Source of the DNA: Dactylorhiza incarnata
Taxonomy: Eukaryota > Streptophyta > Magnoliopsida > Asparagales > Orchidaceae
Direction: 5' to 3'
Assembly (NCBI GenBank): GCA_033032865.1
Contig: JAWHQI010000527.1
Location: 1-64,000, forward strand
Length of the DNA stretch: 64,000 bases
How positions within the stretch are numbered: position 1 is the stretch's first letter; every line of letters starts with the position of its first letter. A program made the translations under genes and the position numbers. This document shows, piece by piece, positions 12,496-24,687 of the stretch. Below the pieces are notes generated by a model. The model ran no database searches. It was given only the letters and a program-made list of their open reading frames with translations, and was not told the origin of the DNA.

Positions 12496-13836
12496 TCTCA
12501 CCACGCCAAATGCGTCAAGCTACGCGACGGTAAACAAAGCGCTCGTGGGAGGCACCCCATATTTATCTAATATTTTTATTATGCTTTTTCTCTATTTTTG
12601 CAGGGTTTCTTCCGACCCCGCCAGCTTTACTTCAGGGAAGCCTTTTTGCTTCCTTTTTCCTTTTGTATATATTGCATTGTTATTTTCCCTTCTTCATACT
12701 TACATTACAACATTGGGGACAATGTTGGGTTTTACGTATGGGGGTGTATTTCCCGTTTTCAAAAAAAAACAAAAAAAAAAACACAAAAAATTAAAAAGAA
12801 AAAACTCCAAAAATAATAAACCCTACTTTACTTTTATTCTTAAAGCATTTAGTTTCGAGAGTATATGTTTGTGGATTTTCATAATCGCTAGTTTTACTAT
12901 TTGTTTGTTTATCTAAGATCGATAGATTTAAACGTTCGGGGTTAAGTTTTAAAGAATATCTTGTGTTTTTAATTTAAATAGAGGCTTTGTTATCAAGCAC
13001 TACTTCTACTAGCTAAAATAGAGACATGTGTATTATGTTAGCAAAACAACTTTAGACTGCAATTATCCCTACTTTATGTCTTCAGGAATCTAGGAATATT
13101 CAACTTACTAAGGTTGCTCTCAAAACTTTTTTTTATTATTCTAGAATTTCTCTTGAAAACCCCTTGTATACACCAATTTAGCATGGCAAAAAACACAAAA
13201 AGAAGAAAAAAAAAAGATCTTATGTCAATGGGAATACAAAAATTCCGTAAACATAGGCACCCAATATTTGTTAAAAGAAATCCTATGTCAATGGGAATTG
13301 CAAATTCCGTAAACACAGGCATTGGGTTAATTAAAAAGGTCAATTTTCCCTCGTCCCTCGTACACCAACGATGGGAGTCAAAGGAAACTTTATAAGAGGG
13401 GTGAGATGATACAATTCATCACCCCTAATCCAAGTACTCTTCTATTTGCCAAGGCTTTTTTCCCCCTTTTCCCTTAACCAAATTATTGTTTCTAGTTTTA
13501 ATTCAAAAAATCATTTGAGAGCATAATTAGTAACTTATATTTTTCCTTTATGTTTCTTTAAACAAAGGTTATTATAATTTCGATCTAATCTCGTTTACTA
13601 ATGATTGCAATTTTGTTTGCTATTTGGTTAATTAAGAAGTCTTTTGGCCAGGACATTTCTTCTACTTAAATCATTTGCATAATTTAGGACTTAACTCTTA
13701 TTACTCCGAATTTTTATTTTTCAGTCTCTTATGATTAAAAATAAAACGATAGCCAAAAATTAGAACTTATGTTAATCCCGTATAGATCTCTCTTACTTTT
13801 GCCCTGGAATAGCAAAAGCTTAAGTTTGGGGGTATT
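12496..13836 (+). other. 3' non-Pol region of copy B, with a short hydrophobic frame
   Basis: This matches the copy A interval. A frame from the ATG at 12581 to the stop at 12916 (111 codons) would give a small protein with an N-terminal hydrophobic block, a Lys-rich middle encoded by A runs, and a C-terminal hydrophobic block (ICLWIFIIASF). It starts just upstream of the splice-acceptor-like AG at 12602-12603. It is open only in this copy, because the A and T runs differ in A and C. I see no evidence of a real gene, though an env-like remnant is possible. Confidence 0.5.
13823..13836 (+). promoter_or_regulatory. Polypurine tract of copy B
   Basis: Identical to the tract before LTR1; it lies immediately 5' of the LTR2 start. 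Confidence 0.85.
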
Positions 13837-14000
13837 TGATAAGTAATAAAAAATATGTATTTTTGGTATAAGTATTAGTATAGTTTTAATTAATATTGTG
13901 AATTTTCTATGTAAATTAATGAATAAATTGCTTCTTTATTATTTCTGGTTTCTAACTTAGTTTTATTTTTGTTTTTGCAATTTTTTGCAAAATTTTCACA

Positions 14001-14485
14001 GGTCACGCCCTCAGACACGCCCGTGACCAAGGGCGTGTAATTTTAAAGATCAAATATCAACGGGACGGCTCAATTCAGATCAAATCCCGACAAATCGCTC
14101 AAGTCACGCCCGAGGTCACGCCCGTGACCAAGGGCGTGTAATTTTAAAAGCCAAATTTCCAGCTGGCAGCCGTTTTCAGGTGAAATCTCGAAGAGTTGAT
14201 CAAGTCACGCCCGTGACTCTACAAGTCACGCCCGTGTTCCAGCAGAGTCACGCCCGTGAGCCGCCAGCGTGTCACGTCTCGAAGCCGCACCCATGTTGCC
14301 GACATCAGCCACCCATAGTCACGCCCGTGACTCACCAAGTCACGCCCGTGACATACCAAGTCACGCCCGTGTGCAGCCATGTTTGACGGCCAGACCTTCC
14401 AGAAGGCGGCGAATACAGCCGAGCAAATGTCACGCCCTAAGTCACGGCCGTGACATTCAAGTCACGCCCGTGACCTAGGGCGTGT
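14001..14485 (+). repeat. GTCACGCCCGTGAC-type palindrome array in LTR2
   Basis: Same array as in LTR1 at offset 9382, upstream of the LTR2 TATA box. Confidence 0.85.
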
Positions 14486-14502
14486 AAAACTCAAATTTTC
14501 CC

Positions 14503-14510
14503 TATAAATA
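14503..14510 (+). promoter_or_regulatory. TATA box of LTR2
   Basis: TATAAATA at the position equivalent to LTR1. This would be the promoter for the intact copy C. Confidence 0.75.
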
Positions 14511-14670
14511 GAGGGGCTCGGCTGAAGTTATTTTCATCCAAATTTTGAGTGGTTTTTGTTGTATTGTGAGTTCTTTTGAGTGATCGTGAGCTTCTCTTCT
14601 GCATTTCAGTTTAAGTTCGTTTGTAGTTTTTTTTTCGTCTTCCTAGTCTAGTTGTAATGCTGATTTCAGA

Positions 14671-14676
14671 AATAAA
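14671..14676 (+). terminator. Polyadenylation signal AATAAA in LTR2
   Basis: Equivalent to the LTR1 signal; it would end transcripts of copy B. Confidence 0.5.
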
Positions 14677-14998
14677 ATGATGTTTTTCTCATTTGGATCA
14701 TCTTCTTTTTATTAATGTTAGTGTGTGTGCGTGTATGAGTTTAGCTTTATTGCTTTCATAATTTAGTTTTATTGCTTTTATAGTTAGTTTTATTGCTTTC
14801 ATATTCTAGGTTTACTGTTTTCATAGCTTAGATTTACAAGCTTTCATAAAATAGTCTTATCGTTTTCTTTTTCGCCTTATTTTATCGCTTTCATTTAAAC
14901 GTTTTCTTTTTCAGTTTCTTTTAGAGTGTGTGCGTGTATGAGATAGTATTTTCCTTTTTTGTAGCTTAGTTTTTATTTCAGTCTTTATATAACTGCTA

Positions 14999-15304
14999 TA
15001 TACCACCCCCTTCTCAAATAAGAGGCTAATTTACTTTAGCACTTATTTAAGTCGGTTGGGATGGATATTATTTCTGCACCTTTATAAGTCTTTTCATTTC
15101 TATACCACCCCCTTCTCAAATAAGAGGCTAATTTACTTTAGCACTTATTTAAGTCGGTTGGGACGGATATTATTTCTGCACCTTTATAAGTCTTTTCATT
15201 TCTATACCACCCCCTTCTTAAATAAGAGGCTAAGAACTTTTTAGCACTTGTTTAAGGTGGTTGGGACGGATATTATTACTGTTTTTATATAAGTCTTTTT
15301 ATTT
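14999..15304 (+). repeat. 102-bp minisatellite, 3 copies, in LTR2
   Basis: Same three units as in LTR1 at offset 9382. Confidence 0.9.
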
Positions 15305-16403
15305 CCTTTTTATCCGCTTATATCCGCTTTAATTATCAAACATGTATTTTTCAACCGATAATGCCGTCTCCATTCCGATGAGTGGCTAATTTCCTTTAGC
15401 GCACGACGTCGAAGAGCATTGGGACACAAAAATAGTTTTTCTATAAAAATTAAAACATCTCTTTCTAAAATAATTAACGCTTAAGGTTTACCCGAGAATC
15501 ACGTTGAGTGGAGCCACATAATCGATGTGTGGTTTTCATTTCCGTTTTCGTACCTAGTTAGCCGAGAGGCTCGTGTGTACGGACTGATCACTCACGGGTA
15601 AAGAGAAGTGCGCTCTACCCTCGAGAGAGGACGAGGTAACTCTCCCGAATTGGAAATAAAAACCCAATAGCGGGGTTCGCAACATAAAGCGAGTATTAAG
15701 AACATTCGATTGTAGAACGAGAGTTCGGTCGAATATTCATAATCTCAGGTGGGCGTACCCTCGAGAGAGGAGCGTTCATAATTATGGAACCTCCACGGCC
15801 AAGTCATCTTAATATTTTGAAAAGTCATCACTTTTAATTCTACGAAAAATCTATTTTCGTCTCAAGGTAATTCGACGTCGCGCGCTATATTTCTCATCAC
15901 TTAGAACTCTAGTAAATCGCTTAAATCATCTTTCGCATTTTATCATTTAGAACTCTAGTTAAATCAACTAAAAATATTATTCCGATAAAATAATAGTTCG
16001 TCCCTCGAAGTAGCATAATCAACACGACCCGCGGAAATATACGATCCCGATATTTTCTAAAAATATCCTGTATTACTTGCGATAAGGTATACTTGCCTTT
16101 ATCAAATGATTAATTTGGACTAAAAATTCAAACACAGCTTTTCAAACTCATTTAGTGCAAAACTCTCCTTTTCTACTATTCAATTCAATAGAATTCGGCA
16201 TTATAGCCGAAGCGTAATTGTCAATATTCCGAAAGAAGAAAAAGATCGTTACTTCTATCCTTCGATAGGATAACGGTTAATTTCTCAAAGTAGGAGTACT
16301 TGCGAGACTCTTCGAAAATATCCGCCAATTCTAAACTCTTAATATAAAGGTTATCTTTTATTTATAAAACAAAAAGAAGAAGCCCAAGTAATCATCAAGT
16401 TTT

Positions 16404-16421
16404 TGGCGCCGTTGCCGGGGA
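16404..16421 (+). promoter_or_regulatory. Primer binding site, tRNA-Asp type, copy C
   Basis: TGGCGCCGTTGCCGGGGA lies six bases after the LTR2 end, identical to copy B. Confidence 0.93.
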
Positions 16422-16619
16422 GCTTTGTGTTGTTATTTGAAAGTAGGAACTGCTATTAATTTTATTCCTTATCTATATATTAAAAAAAAAAAAAGGCACA
16501 AAAAAAAAGAGGTTACAAAACTAATAAAAAAAAATTATATAAATATAAAAACTTATATTAAAAAAAAAAAAATATAATAATAATAAAACAGAAAATCCAA
16601 AAATATTGTTTTTTTGTTT

Positions 16620-19600
16620 ATGACCCGAGGAAACTCCTCGGACGATTCGACTATTCCTTTTGACCCCGAAATCGAGCGCACTCTTCGTGAGCGCATCCGA
16701 TCTCGTGATCAAAACTTACTCGAAACCCCCGAAGAGTCAATCAGAGATACTGTAAATATGGGCGATCCAATTCCAAATGCGGCCCGGACCATGGCATATT
16801 ATGCCCGGCCGAATTTGGAAGATACAGGATCCAGTATTACTCGCCCGACAGTTAATAATAATAATTTTGAAATAAAATCCAGCATAATTCAAATGGTACA
16901 ACAGTCGATTCAGTTCGACGGTTTGCCAGATGAGGACCCAAATCAGCACCTTTCAAACTTTTTAGAAATATGCGACACCTTTAAAATTAATGGCGTCACT
17001 GATGACGCCATTCGTTTACGCTTATTTCCATTTTCGCTACGGTCAAAGGCCAAATCATGGTTGACTTCTCTTCCGAGAGGGTCCATAACCACGTGGGCCC
17101 AATTGACGGAATTTTTCTTAACTAAGTATTTTCCTCCGTCAAAAACCGCAAAACTACGCACGGATATCACATCCTTTGTGCAATTCGATTCCGAGTCTCT
17201 TTATGAGACTTGGGAGCGTTTTAAGGAATATTTGCGTAGGTGTCCTCATCACGCGCTACCAACTTGGCTACAGGTCCAAACGTTTTATAATGGTTTAAAT
17301 TTTTCTACACGGCAGATGATTGATGCGGCTTCCGGGGGAACGTTAAACAACAAAACCCCAGAGACCGCTCAAGCTCTGATCGACGAAATGGCCATGAATG
17401 CGTACCAATGGAACGTGCCAAGGTCGCGTCCTACTAAACCGGCTGGTCTTTTTGAAGTGGACGCCACTACTTTCTTAGCCTCACAGGTAGAGCGGCTAAG
17501 TAAGCAGGTGGCGGAGATGACTGTTTCCTCCTCCACTCCCGCTTGGAATAATAATAATAATAATAATAATAACGTAATCGAAGAATCGGTGGATTACCTC
17601 GGTAATCCGGTTAGGCCCCCCTTCAACCCTAATAACAACCCGTATAGTAATACTTATAATCTAGGTTGGAGGAGCCACCCTAATTTCTCCTGGAGCAATC
17701 CTAACAATGCTCAGAGGCCCCCAAATATGAATCCTCAGGGATTTCCGCAAGGATTTCCGCAGGGATTCCAGCCTCCTCCTCCAAAACCTTCGCCGCTCGA
17801 AGATATTTTGTCTAAGTACATCGCGTCCAACGATTCAAATATCCGGAATCTTACCGGATCGATTAAAAGCTTGGAAAACCAGGTTGGACAACTTGCAAAG
17901 ATGGTCTCCGAGCGGCCATACGGAGCTTTACCAGGGAATACAGAGCCAAACCCAAGGGAAAATGCCAACGCTATAACCCTTCGAAGCGGCAAGGAGGTCG
18001 TCTCCCCATTGCGGGTTGAGCCTAAGGTATGCATTTCGCCTCCGACCCCTCCACCCTCTTCTTCGATTCTAATTGCTCCAGCTTCTCCGGTTGTGCCAAA
18101 TGTTTCGAGTCCTCGAATTCCTTACCCGTCTAAAATTAATAAAGAGAAGGAGGACGAAAATTATCAAAAATTTTTGCGTATTTTAAAACAAATTCAAATA
18201 AACGTCCCCTTCTGCGAGGCACTCTCCCAAATGCCGAAATATGCGAAATATCTTAAAGAGTTGCTTTCTAATAAAAAGCGACTCGAGGATGTTTCGCGTG
18301 TTTCCCTTAATGCGGAATGTTCGGCTGTTCTCCTTAACAAATTGCCGCCAAAACTAAACGACCCGGGACGGTTCTCCATCCCGTGTCTCTTTGGCAATAT
18401 GTTAATAAAGTACGCTCTTGCAGACTTAGGCGCCAGCATCAATTTGATGCCTTTTTCTCTTTTCAAAAAACTCAATTTAGGCGTCCCGAGTCCGACAAAA
18501 ATGAGCATCCAACTCGCGGATCGCTCGGTAAAGTACCCAATCGGGGTAGCGGAAGATGTTCTGGTCATGGTTGACAAGTTTATCTTCTCGGTAGACTTTG
18601 TCATCCTGGACATAGAGGAGGACGTCGAGGTGCCCATCATCCTCGGTCGCCCCTTTCTCGCAACCTCCCGTGCGTTAATCGATGTCAGTAACGGTCGCCT
18701 CCTCCTTCGAGTTGGAGACGACGAAGTTACTTTACATATCAACCCCTCCATGCGGAACTCACTATCGAATGATGATTCCTGTTTCAATTTGGAATCCGCG
18801 TTTGTGGACGAGTGTTCTTCTCTTTCAGAATTGCTATCCTTAATGATAGACGATTCGGATCTAGCGAATCAACCTCCTTTAGAAGAATTACCGCCAGATT
18901 CGCCTTTCGAGCCTTTCGACTCGAAAGATTTAAAAATCTCCACTTCCTACGAAGAACCTCCGGTCTTGGAGCTTAAGCAACTCCCCGACCATCTAAAATA
19001 TGCTTTTCTAGCCGCGAACTTAAAGCTTCCGGTTATAATATCTTCTACTTTAACTGATTCAGAAACATCCGAATTGGTTGAAGTTTTATCTAAACATCGC
19101 CGTGCAATTGCATGGCAAATTTCCGATATCAGGGGAATTAACCCCTCATTCTGCTCCCACAAAATTCTTCTCGAAGAAAACCCCCGCAAAACAATTCAGC
19201 CTCAACGACGACTTAACCCGAACATGCGGGAAGTCGTTAAGACTGAAATTATTAAACTCCTTGATGCGGGGATTATCTATCCTATTTCCGACAGTACGTG
19301 GGTAAGCCCCGTACAAGTCGTCCCGAAAAAGGGCGGTATAACGGTCGTGGCAAACACGAATAACGAATTAATCCCAACTCGTACTGTTACGGGTTGGAGG
19401 GTGTGCATCGACTACAGAAAACTAAACGATGCCACCAGAAAAGACCACTTTCCGTTACCGTTTATTGATCAAATCTTAGAGCGTCTCTCCGGTCACCCTT
19501 TTTATTGCTTCCTTGATGGTCTCTCGGGATTTTTCCAAATCCCTATTTCACCCGAGGACCAAGAAAAAACGACTTTTACTTGCCCTTTCGGCACCTTCGC

Positions 19601-21878
19601 ATATCGGAGGATGCCGTTTGGCCTCTGTAACGCGCCAGCTACATTCCAAAGATGTATGCTGGCAATATTTGGCGAGCTAGTAGAAGACATAATGGAAGTC
19701 TTCATGGATGACTTCTCCGTCTTTGGAAACTCTTTTAAAAATTGTTTAAAAAATTTAGATAGAGTCCTCCAACGGTGCGAGGAGACGAACTTAGTCTTGA
19801 ACTGGGAGAAATGCAACTTCATGGTCCGAGAGGGTTTAGTCCTCGGCCATAAAATTTCTTCCAAGGGGATGGAGGTCGATAAGGCCAAAGTTGCTATAAT
19901 TGAACAACTTCCTGTTCCTTCGAACGTCAAATCAATTAGAAGTTTTCTTGGCCACGCAGGCTTTTATCGGCGGTTCATTCAAGATTTTTCAAAAATAACC
20001 AAACCGCTAACTCACCTCCTGGAAAAAGATTCCCCATTCATTTTTGACACGGCCTGCGTAGAGGCGTTTAATTTTATTAAAAAGCAACTTATCAATTCTC
20101 CAATTCTGGTGGCGCCAGATTGGTCTCTTCCGTTTGAGATTATGTGCGACGCGAGCGATATCGCAGTAGGAGCTGTCTTAGGCCAACGCGTAAATAAATA
20201 TTTTCATCCAATATATTACGCTTCTCGCACACTCAATGCCGCACAGGCTAACTACACCACAACGGAAAAGGAACTTCTCGCCGTCATCTTTGCTTTTGAT
20301 AAATTCCGACCCTACGTAACCCTTTCACATGTAATCGTTTTCACTGATCACTCCGCCTTGAAATATCTTTTGGCCAAAGTTGATGCTAAGCCTCGCTTAC
20401 TTCGATGGATCCTCCTTTTACAGGAATTTGACTTAGAGATCCGGGATAAGAAGGGGGCTGAAAATTTAGCAGCCGACCACCTCTCACGTTTAGAACACCC
20501 CGTCGCAGAGGCGCTCGTCGAACCCGAAATAGACGATCGATTTCCTGAGGAGCGTCTTTTAATCATAAATAATACCAAAACTTCTTCTACCCCTTGGTTC
20601 GCAGATTACGCAAACTATTTAGTCGCGCGGGTCCTTCCAAAAGATTTTTCGACTCAGCAGAAGAAGAAATTCTTCTCTGACTTAAAAAACTACTTTTGGG
20701 AGGACCCCTTTCTCTTTCGAGTCTGCGCAGACCAAGTGATACGAAGATGTGTTTCCAGCGAGGAGGGTGCGCAAATATTGCGACACTGCCATGAGGGGCC
20801 GGCTGGAGGGCATTATCAAGCCAACCGGACCGCGCGGAAAGCGTTAGAGTCAGGCTTTTATTGGCCCACTCTCTTTAAGGATGCTCACACTTTTGTGAGT
20901 ATATGCGATAGCTGCCAGCGGTCGGGTAACATCTCCCGTCGTGACGAGATGCCCCAAAATTTTTATTTAGAATGCGAAATTTTCGATTTGTGGGGCATAG
21001 ACTTTGTAGGCCCCCTACCTCCTTCTTTTAATAATCGCTATATCTTAGTGGCGGTCGACTATGTATCTAGGTGGGCGGAAGCGCAAGCTCTGCCCACCAA
21101 TGATGCGCGAGTCGTCGTCCATTTTCTAAAAAAATTATTTTCTCGCTTTGGCACGCCCCGTGCAATAGTAAGTGATAGGGGCACGCACTTCTGCAATGCC
21201 CAGTTTTCAAAAATTTTATCTAAATACGGCGTCACGCATAAGCTCGCCACCGCCTATCACCCCCAAACGAGCGGCCAAGTAGAGGTAGTAAATCGCGAGA
21301 TAAAACGCATTCTGGAAAAAACCGTCTCTTTAAATAGGAAGGATTGGTCCTCAAAACTCGACGACGCGTTATGGGCGTATCGTACGGCATACAAGACCGC
21401 TATCGGTTGTACGCCCTATCGATTAGTCTACGGCAAAGCGTGCCATTTACCGGTAGAATTAGAACACCGCGCTTTTTGGGCCTTAAAATTTTTAAATCTC
21501 GATTCGAACTTAGCCTCCGAGAATAGGAAATTCCAACTCAATGAACTCGATGAATGGCGTGCGAACGCTTATGAGAGTAATAAATTTTATAAGGAGCGTT
21601 CTAAGTTCTACCACGATCGAAAAATTAAATTTCCAAAAACTTTCGCGCCGGGCGATCTTGTCCTTCTTTATAATTCACGTCTTCGTCTTTTTCCGGGTAA
21701 GCTCAAATCCCGCTGGTCCGGCCCCTTTACAGTCAAAGAGGTTTGGCCGTATGGGACCGTTCTTATCTCTCACCCCGAAAAAGGCGATTTTAAAGTCAAC
21801 GGCCACCGTTTAAAACTATATCTTGCGGGCGATCCGGTGGACGGACACACAGAATCTTTAACCCTCCCCAATTTATAA
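16620..21878 (+). CDS. Copy C intact Athila-type Gag-Pol polyprotein (1752 residues)
   Basis: A single open frame runs from the first ATG after the A-rich leader (16620) to the stop at 21876-21878. Order: Gag with a retrotransposon capsid-like domain (about residues 88-270), an Asn run and Pro/Gly-rich linker; aspartic protease with DLGAS (D602); RT with [16 protein letters not shown] and catalytic FMDD (1028-1031); RNase H with MCDAS (D1177), TEKELLA and FTDHS; integrase with an H2C2-type zinc site (about 1389-1435) and a D1461, D1519, E1555 triad with 35 residues between the last two. No CCHC knuckle in Gag and no chromodomain are visible. All catalytic residues are present and the flanking LTRs appear identical, so this copy could be autonomous (inference). 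Protein maturation would need the internal protease. Confidence 0.95.
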   Translation: MTRGNSSDDSTIPFDPEIERTLRERIRSRDQNLLETPEESIRDTVNMGDPIPNAARTMAYYARPNLEDTGSSITRPTVNNNNFEIKSSIIQMVQQSIQFDGLPDEDPNQHLSNFLEICDTFKINGVTDDAIRLRLFPFSLRSKAKSWLTSLPRGSITTWAQLTEFFLTKYFPPSKTAKLRTDITSFVQFDSESLYETWERFKEYLRRCPHHALPTWLQVQTFYNGLNFSTRQMIDAASGGTLNNKTPETAQALIDEMAMNAYQWNVPRSRPTKPAGLFEVDATTFLASQVERLSKQVAEMTVSSSTPAWNNNNNNNNNVIEESVDYLGNPVRPPFNPNNNPYSNTYNLGWRSHPNFSWSNPNNAQRPPNMNPQGFPQGFPQGFQPPPPKPSPLEDILSKYIASNDSNIRNLTGSIKSLENQVGQLAKMVSERPYGALPGNTEPNPRENANAITLRSGKEVVSPLRVEPKVCISPPTPPPSSSILIAPASPVVPNVSSPRIPYPSKINKEKEDENYQKFLRILKQIQINVPFCEALSQMPKYAKYLKELLSNKKRLEDVSRVSLNAECSAVLLNKLPPKLNDPGRFSIPCLFGNMLIKYALADLGASINLMPFSLFKKLNLGVPSPTKMSIQLADRSVKYPIGVAEDVLVMVDKFIFSVDFVILDIEEDVEVPIILGRPFLATSRALIDVSNGRLLLRVGDDEVTLHINPSMRNSLSNDDSCFNLESAFVDECSSLSELLSLMIDDSDLANQPPLEELPPDSPFEPFDSKDLKISTSYEEPPVLELKQLPDHLKYAFLAANLKLPVIISSTLTDSETSELVEVLSKHRRAIAWQISDIRGINPSFCSHKILLEENPRKTIQPQRRLNPNMREVVKTEIIKLLDAGIIYPISDSTWVSPVQVVPKKGGITVVANTNNELIPTRTVTGWRVCIDYRKLNDATRKDHFPLPFIDQILERLSGHPFYCFLDGLSGFFQIPISPEDQEKTTFTCPFGTFAYRRMPFGLCNAPATFQRCMLAIFGELVEDIMEVFMDDFSVFGNSFKNCLKNLDRVLQRCEETNLVLNWEKCNFMVREGLVLGHKISSKGMEVDKAKVAIIEQLPVPSNVKSIRSFLGHAGFYRRFIQDFSKITKPLTHLLEKDSPFIFDTACVEAFNFIKKQLINSPILVAPDWSLPFEIMCDASDIAVGAVLGQRVNKYFHPIYYASRTLNAAQANYTTTEKELLAVIFAFDKFRPYVTLSHVIVFTDHSALKYLLAKVDAKPRLLRWILLLQEFDLEIRDKKGAENLAADHLSRLEHPVAEALVEPEIDDRFPEERLLIINNTKTSSTPWFADYANYLVARVLPKDFSTQQKKKFFSDLKNYFWEDPFLFRVCADQVIRRCVSSEEGAQILRHCHEGPAGGHYQANRTARKALESGFYWPTLFKDAHTFVSICDSCQRSGNISRRDEMPQNFYLECEIFDLWGIDFVGPLPPSFNNRYILVAVDYVSRWAEAQALPTNDARVVVHFLKKLFSRFGTPRAIVSDRGTHFCNAQFSKILSKYGVTHKLATAYHPQTSGQVEVVNREIKRILEKTVSLNRKDWSSKLDDALWAYRTAYKTAIGCTPYRLVYGKACHLPVELEHRAFWALKFLNLDSNLASENRKFQLNELDEWRANAYESNKFYKERSKFYHDRKIKFPKTFAPGDLVLLYNSRLRLFPGKLKSRWSGPFTVKEVWPYGTVLISHPEKGDFKVNGHRLKLYLAGDPVDGHTESLTLPNL

Positions 21879-23219
21879 TCTCACCACGCCAAATGCGTCA
21901 AGCTACGCGACGGTAAACAAAGCGCTCGTGGGAGGCACCCCATATTTATCTAATATTTTTATTATGCTTTTTCTCTATTTTTGCAGGGTTTCTTCCGACC
22001 CCGCCAGCTTTACTTCAGGGAAGCCTTTTTGCTTCCTTTTTCCTTTTGTATATATTGCATTGTTATTTTCCCTTCTTCATACTTACATTACAACATTGGG
22101 GACAATGTTGGGTTTTACGTATGGGGGTGTATTTCCCGTTTTCAAAAAAAAACAAAAAAAAAAAACACAAAAAATTAAAAAGAAAAAACTCCAAAAATAA
22201 TAAACCCTACTTTACTTTTATTCTTAAAGCATTTAGTTTCGAGAGTATATGTTTGTGGATTTTCATAATCGCTAGTTTTACTATTTGTTTGTTTATCTAA
22301 GATCGATAGATTTAAACGTTCGGGGTTAAGTTTTAAAGAATATCTTGTGTTTTTAATTTAAATAGAGGCTTTGTTATCAAGCACTACTTCTACTAGCTAA
22401 AATAGAGACATGTGTATTATGTTAGCAAAACAACTTTAGACTGCAATTATCCCTACTTTATGTCTTCAGGAATCTAGGAATATTCAACTTACTAAGGTTG
22501 CTCTCAAAACTTTTTTTTATTATTCTAGAATTTCTCTTGAAAACCCCTTGTATACACCAATTTAGCATGGCAAAAACACAAAAAGAAGAAAAAAAAAAGA
22601 TCTTATGTCAATGGGAATACAAAAATTCCGTAAACATAGGCACCCAATATTTGTTAAAAGAAATCCTATGTCAATGGGAATTGCAAATTCCGTAAACACA
22701 GGCATTGGGTTAATTAAAAAGGTCAATTTTCCCTCGTCCCTCGTACACCAACGATGGGAGTCAAAGGAAACTTTATAAGAGGGGTGAGATGATACAATTC
22801 ATCACCCCTAATCCAAGTACTCTTCTATTTGCCAAGGCTTTTTTCCCCCTTTTCCCTTAACCAAATTATTGTTTCTAGTTTTAATTCAAAAAATCATTTG
22901 AGAGCATAATTAGTAACTTATATTTTTCCTTTATGTTTCTTTAAACAAAGGTTATTATAATTTCGATCTAATCTCGTTTACTAATGATTGCAATTTTGTT
23001 TGCTATTTGGTTAATTAAGAAGTCTTTTGGCCAGGACATTTCTTCTACTTAAATCATTTGCATAATTTAGGACTTAACTCTTATTACTCCGAATTTTTAT
23101 TTTTCAGTCTCTTATGATTAAAAATAAAACGATAGCCAAAAATTAGAACTTATGTTAATCCCGTATAGATCTCTCTTACTTTTGCCCTGGAATAGCAAAA
23201 GCTTAAGTTTGGGGGTATT
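21879..23219 (+). other. 3' non-Pol region of copy C
   Basis: Equivalent to the A and B intervals, with longer A runs around 22145-22170 that disrupt the short hydrophobic frame seen in B. No gene is supported. Confidence 0.65.
23206..23219 (+). promoter_or_regulatory. Polypurine tract of copy C
   Basis: Same 14-base tract as in the other copies, abutting the LTR3 start. Confidence 0.85.
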
Positions 23220-23383
23220 TGATAAGTAATAAAAAATATGTATTTTTGGTATAAGTATTAGTATAGTTTTAATTAATATTGTGAATTTTCTATGTAAATT
23301 AATGAATAAATTGCTTCTTTATTATTTCTGGTTTCTAACTTAGTTTTATTTTTGTTTTTGCAATTTTTTGCAAAATTTTCACA

Positions 23384-23868
23384 GGTCACGCCCTCAGACA
23401 CGCCCGTGACCAAGGGCGTGTAATTTTAAAGATCAAATATCAACGGGACGGCTCAATTCAGATCAAATCCCGACAAATCGCTCAAGTCACGCCCGAGGTC
23501 ACGCCCGTGACCAAGGGCGTGTAATTTTAAAAGCCAAATTTCCAGCTGGCAGCCGTTTTCAGGTGAAATCTCGAAGAGTTGATCAAGTCACGCCCGTGAC
23601 TCTACAAGTCACGCCCGTGTTCCAGCAGAGTCACGCCCGTGAGCCGCCAGCGTGTCACGTCTCGAAGCCGCACCCATGTTGCCGACATCAGCCACCCATA
23701 GTCACGCCCGTGACTCACCAAGTCACGCCCGTGACATACCAAGTCACGCCCGTGTGCAGCCATGTTTGACGGCCAGACCTTCCAGAAGGCGGCGAATACA
23801 GCCGAGCAAATGTCACGCCCTAAGTCACGGCCGTGACATTCAAGTCACGCCCGTGACCTAGGGCGTGT
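23384..23868 (+). repeat. GTCACGCCCGTGAC-type palindrome array in LTR3
   Basis: Same array as in LTR1 at offset 18765. Confidence 0.85.
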
Positions 23869-23885
23869 AAAACTCAAATTTTCCC

Positions 23886-23893
23886 TATAAATA
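23886..23893 (+). promoter_or_regulatory. TATA box of LTR3, pointing toward the AHL gene
   Basis: TATAAATA as in the other LTRs. Being in the terminal LTR, its transcripts would run into the right flank in the same direction as the AHL gene, whose start codon is 6.8 kb away. Confidence 0.7.
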
Positions 23894-24053
23894 GAGGGGC
23901 TCGGCTGAAGTTATTTTCATCCAAATTTTGAGTGGTTTTTGTTGTATTGTGAGTTCTTTTGAGTGATCGTGAGCTTCTCTTCTGCATTTCAGTTTAAGTT
24001 CGTTTGTAGTTTTTTTTTCGTCTTCCTAGTCTAGTTGTAATGCTGATTTCAGA

Positions 24054-24059
24054 AATAAA
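24054..24059 (+). terminator. Polyadenylation signal AATAAA in LTR3
   Basis: Equivalent to the LTR1 signal; it would end the transcript of copy C. Confidence 0.5.
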
Positions 24060-24381
24060 ATGATGTTTTTCTCATTTGGATCATCTTCTTTTTATTAATG
24101 TTAGTGTGTGTGCGTGTATGAGTTTAGCTTTATTGCTTTCATAATTTAGTTTTATTGCTTTTATAGTTAGTTTTATTGCTTTCATATTCTAGGTTTACTG
24201 TTTTCATAGCTTAGATTTACAAGCTTTCATAAAATAGTCTTATCGTTTTCTTTTTCGCCTTATTTTATCGCTTTCATTTAAACGTTTTCTTTTTCAGTTT
24301 CTTTTAGAGTGTGTGCGTGTATGAGATAGTATTTTCCTTTTTTGTAGCTTAGTTTTTATTTCAGTCTTTATATAACTGCTA

Positions 24382-24687
24382 TATACCACCCCCTTCTCAA
24401 ATAAGAGGCTAATTTACTTTAGCACTTATTTAAGTCGGTTGGGATGGATATTATTTCTGCACCTTTATAAGTCTTTTCATTTCTATACCACCCCCTTCTC
24501 AAATAAGAGGCTAATTTACTTTAGCACTTATTTAAGTCGGTTGGGACGGATATTATTTCTGCACCTTTATAAGTCTTTTCATTTCTATACCACCCCCTTC
24601 TTAAATAAGAGGCTAAGAACTTTTTAGCACTTGTTTAAGGTGGTTGGGACGGATATTATTACTGTTTTTATATAAGTCTTTTTATTT
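24382..24687 (+). repeat. 102-bp minisatellite, 3 copies, in LTR3
   Basis: Same three units as in LTR1 at offset 18765. Confidence 0.9.

Larger units (their letters stand above)
13837..16397 (+). repeat. LTR2 of the Athila-type array (2561 bp)
   Basis: Same start (TGATAAG), end (ATCATCA) and length as LTR1, at an offset of 9382. It serves as 3' LTR of copy B and 5' LTR of copy C. A lone shared LTR between two complete internal regions is the diagnostic feature of the tandem array. Confidence 0.95.
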
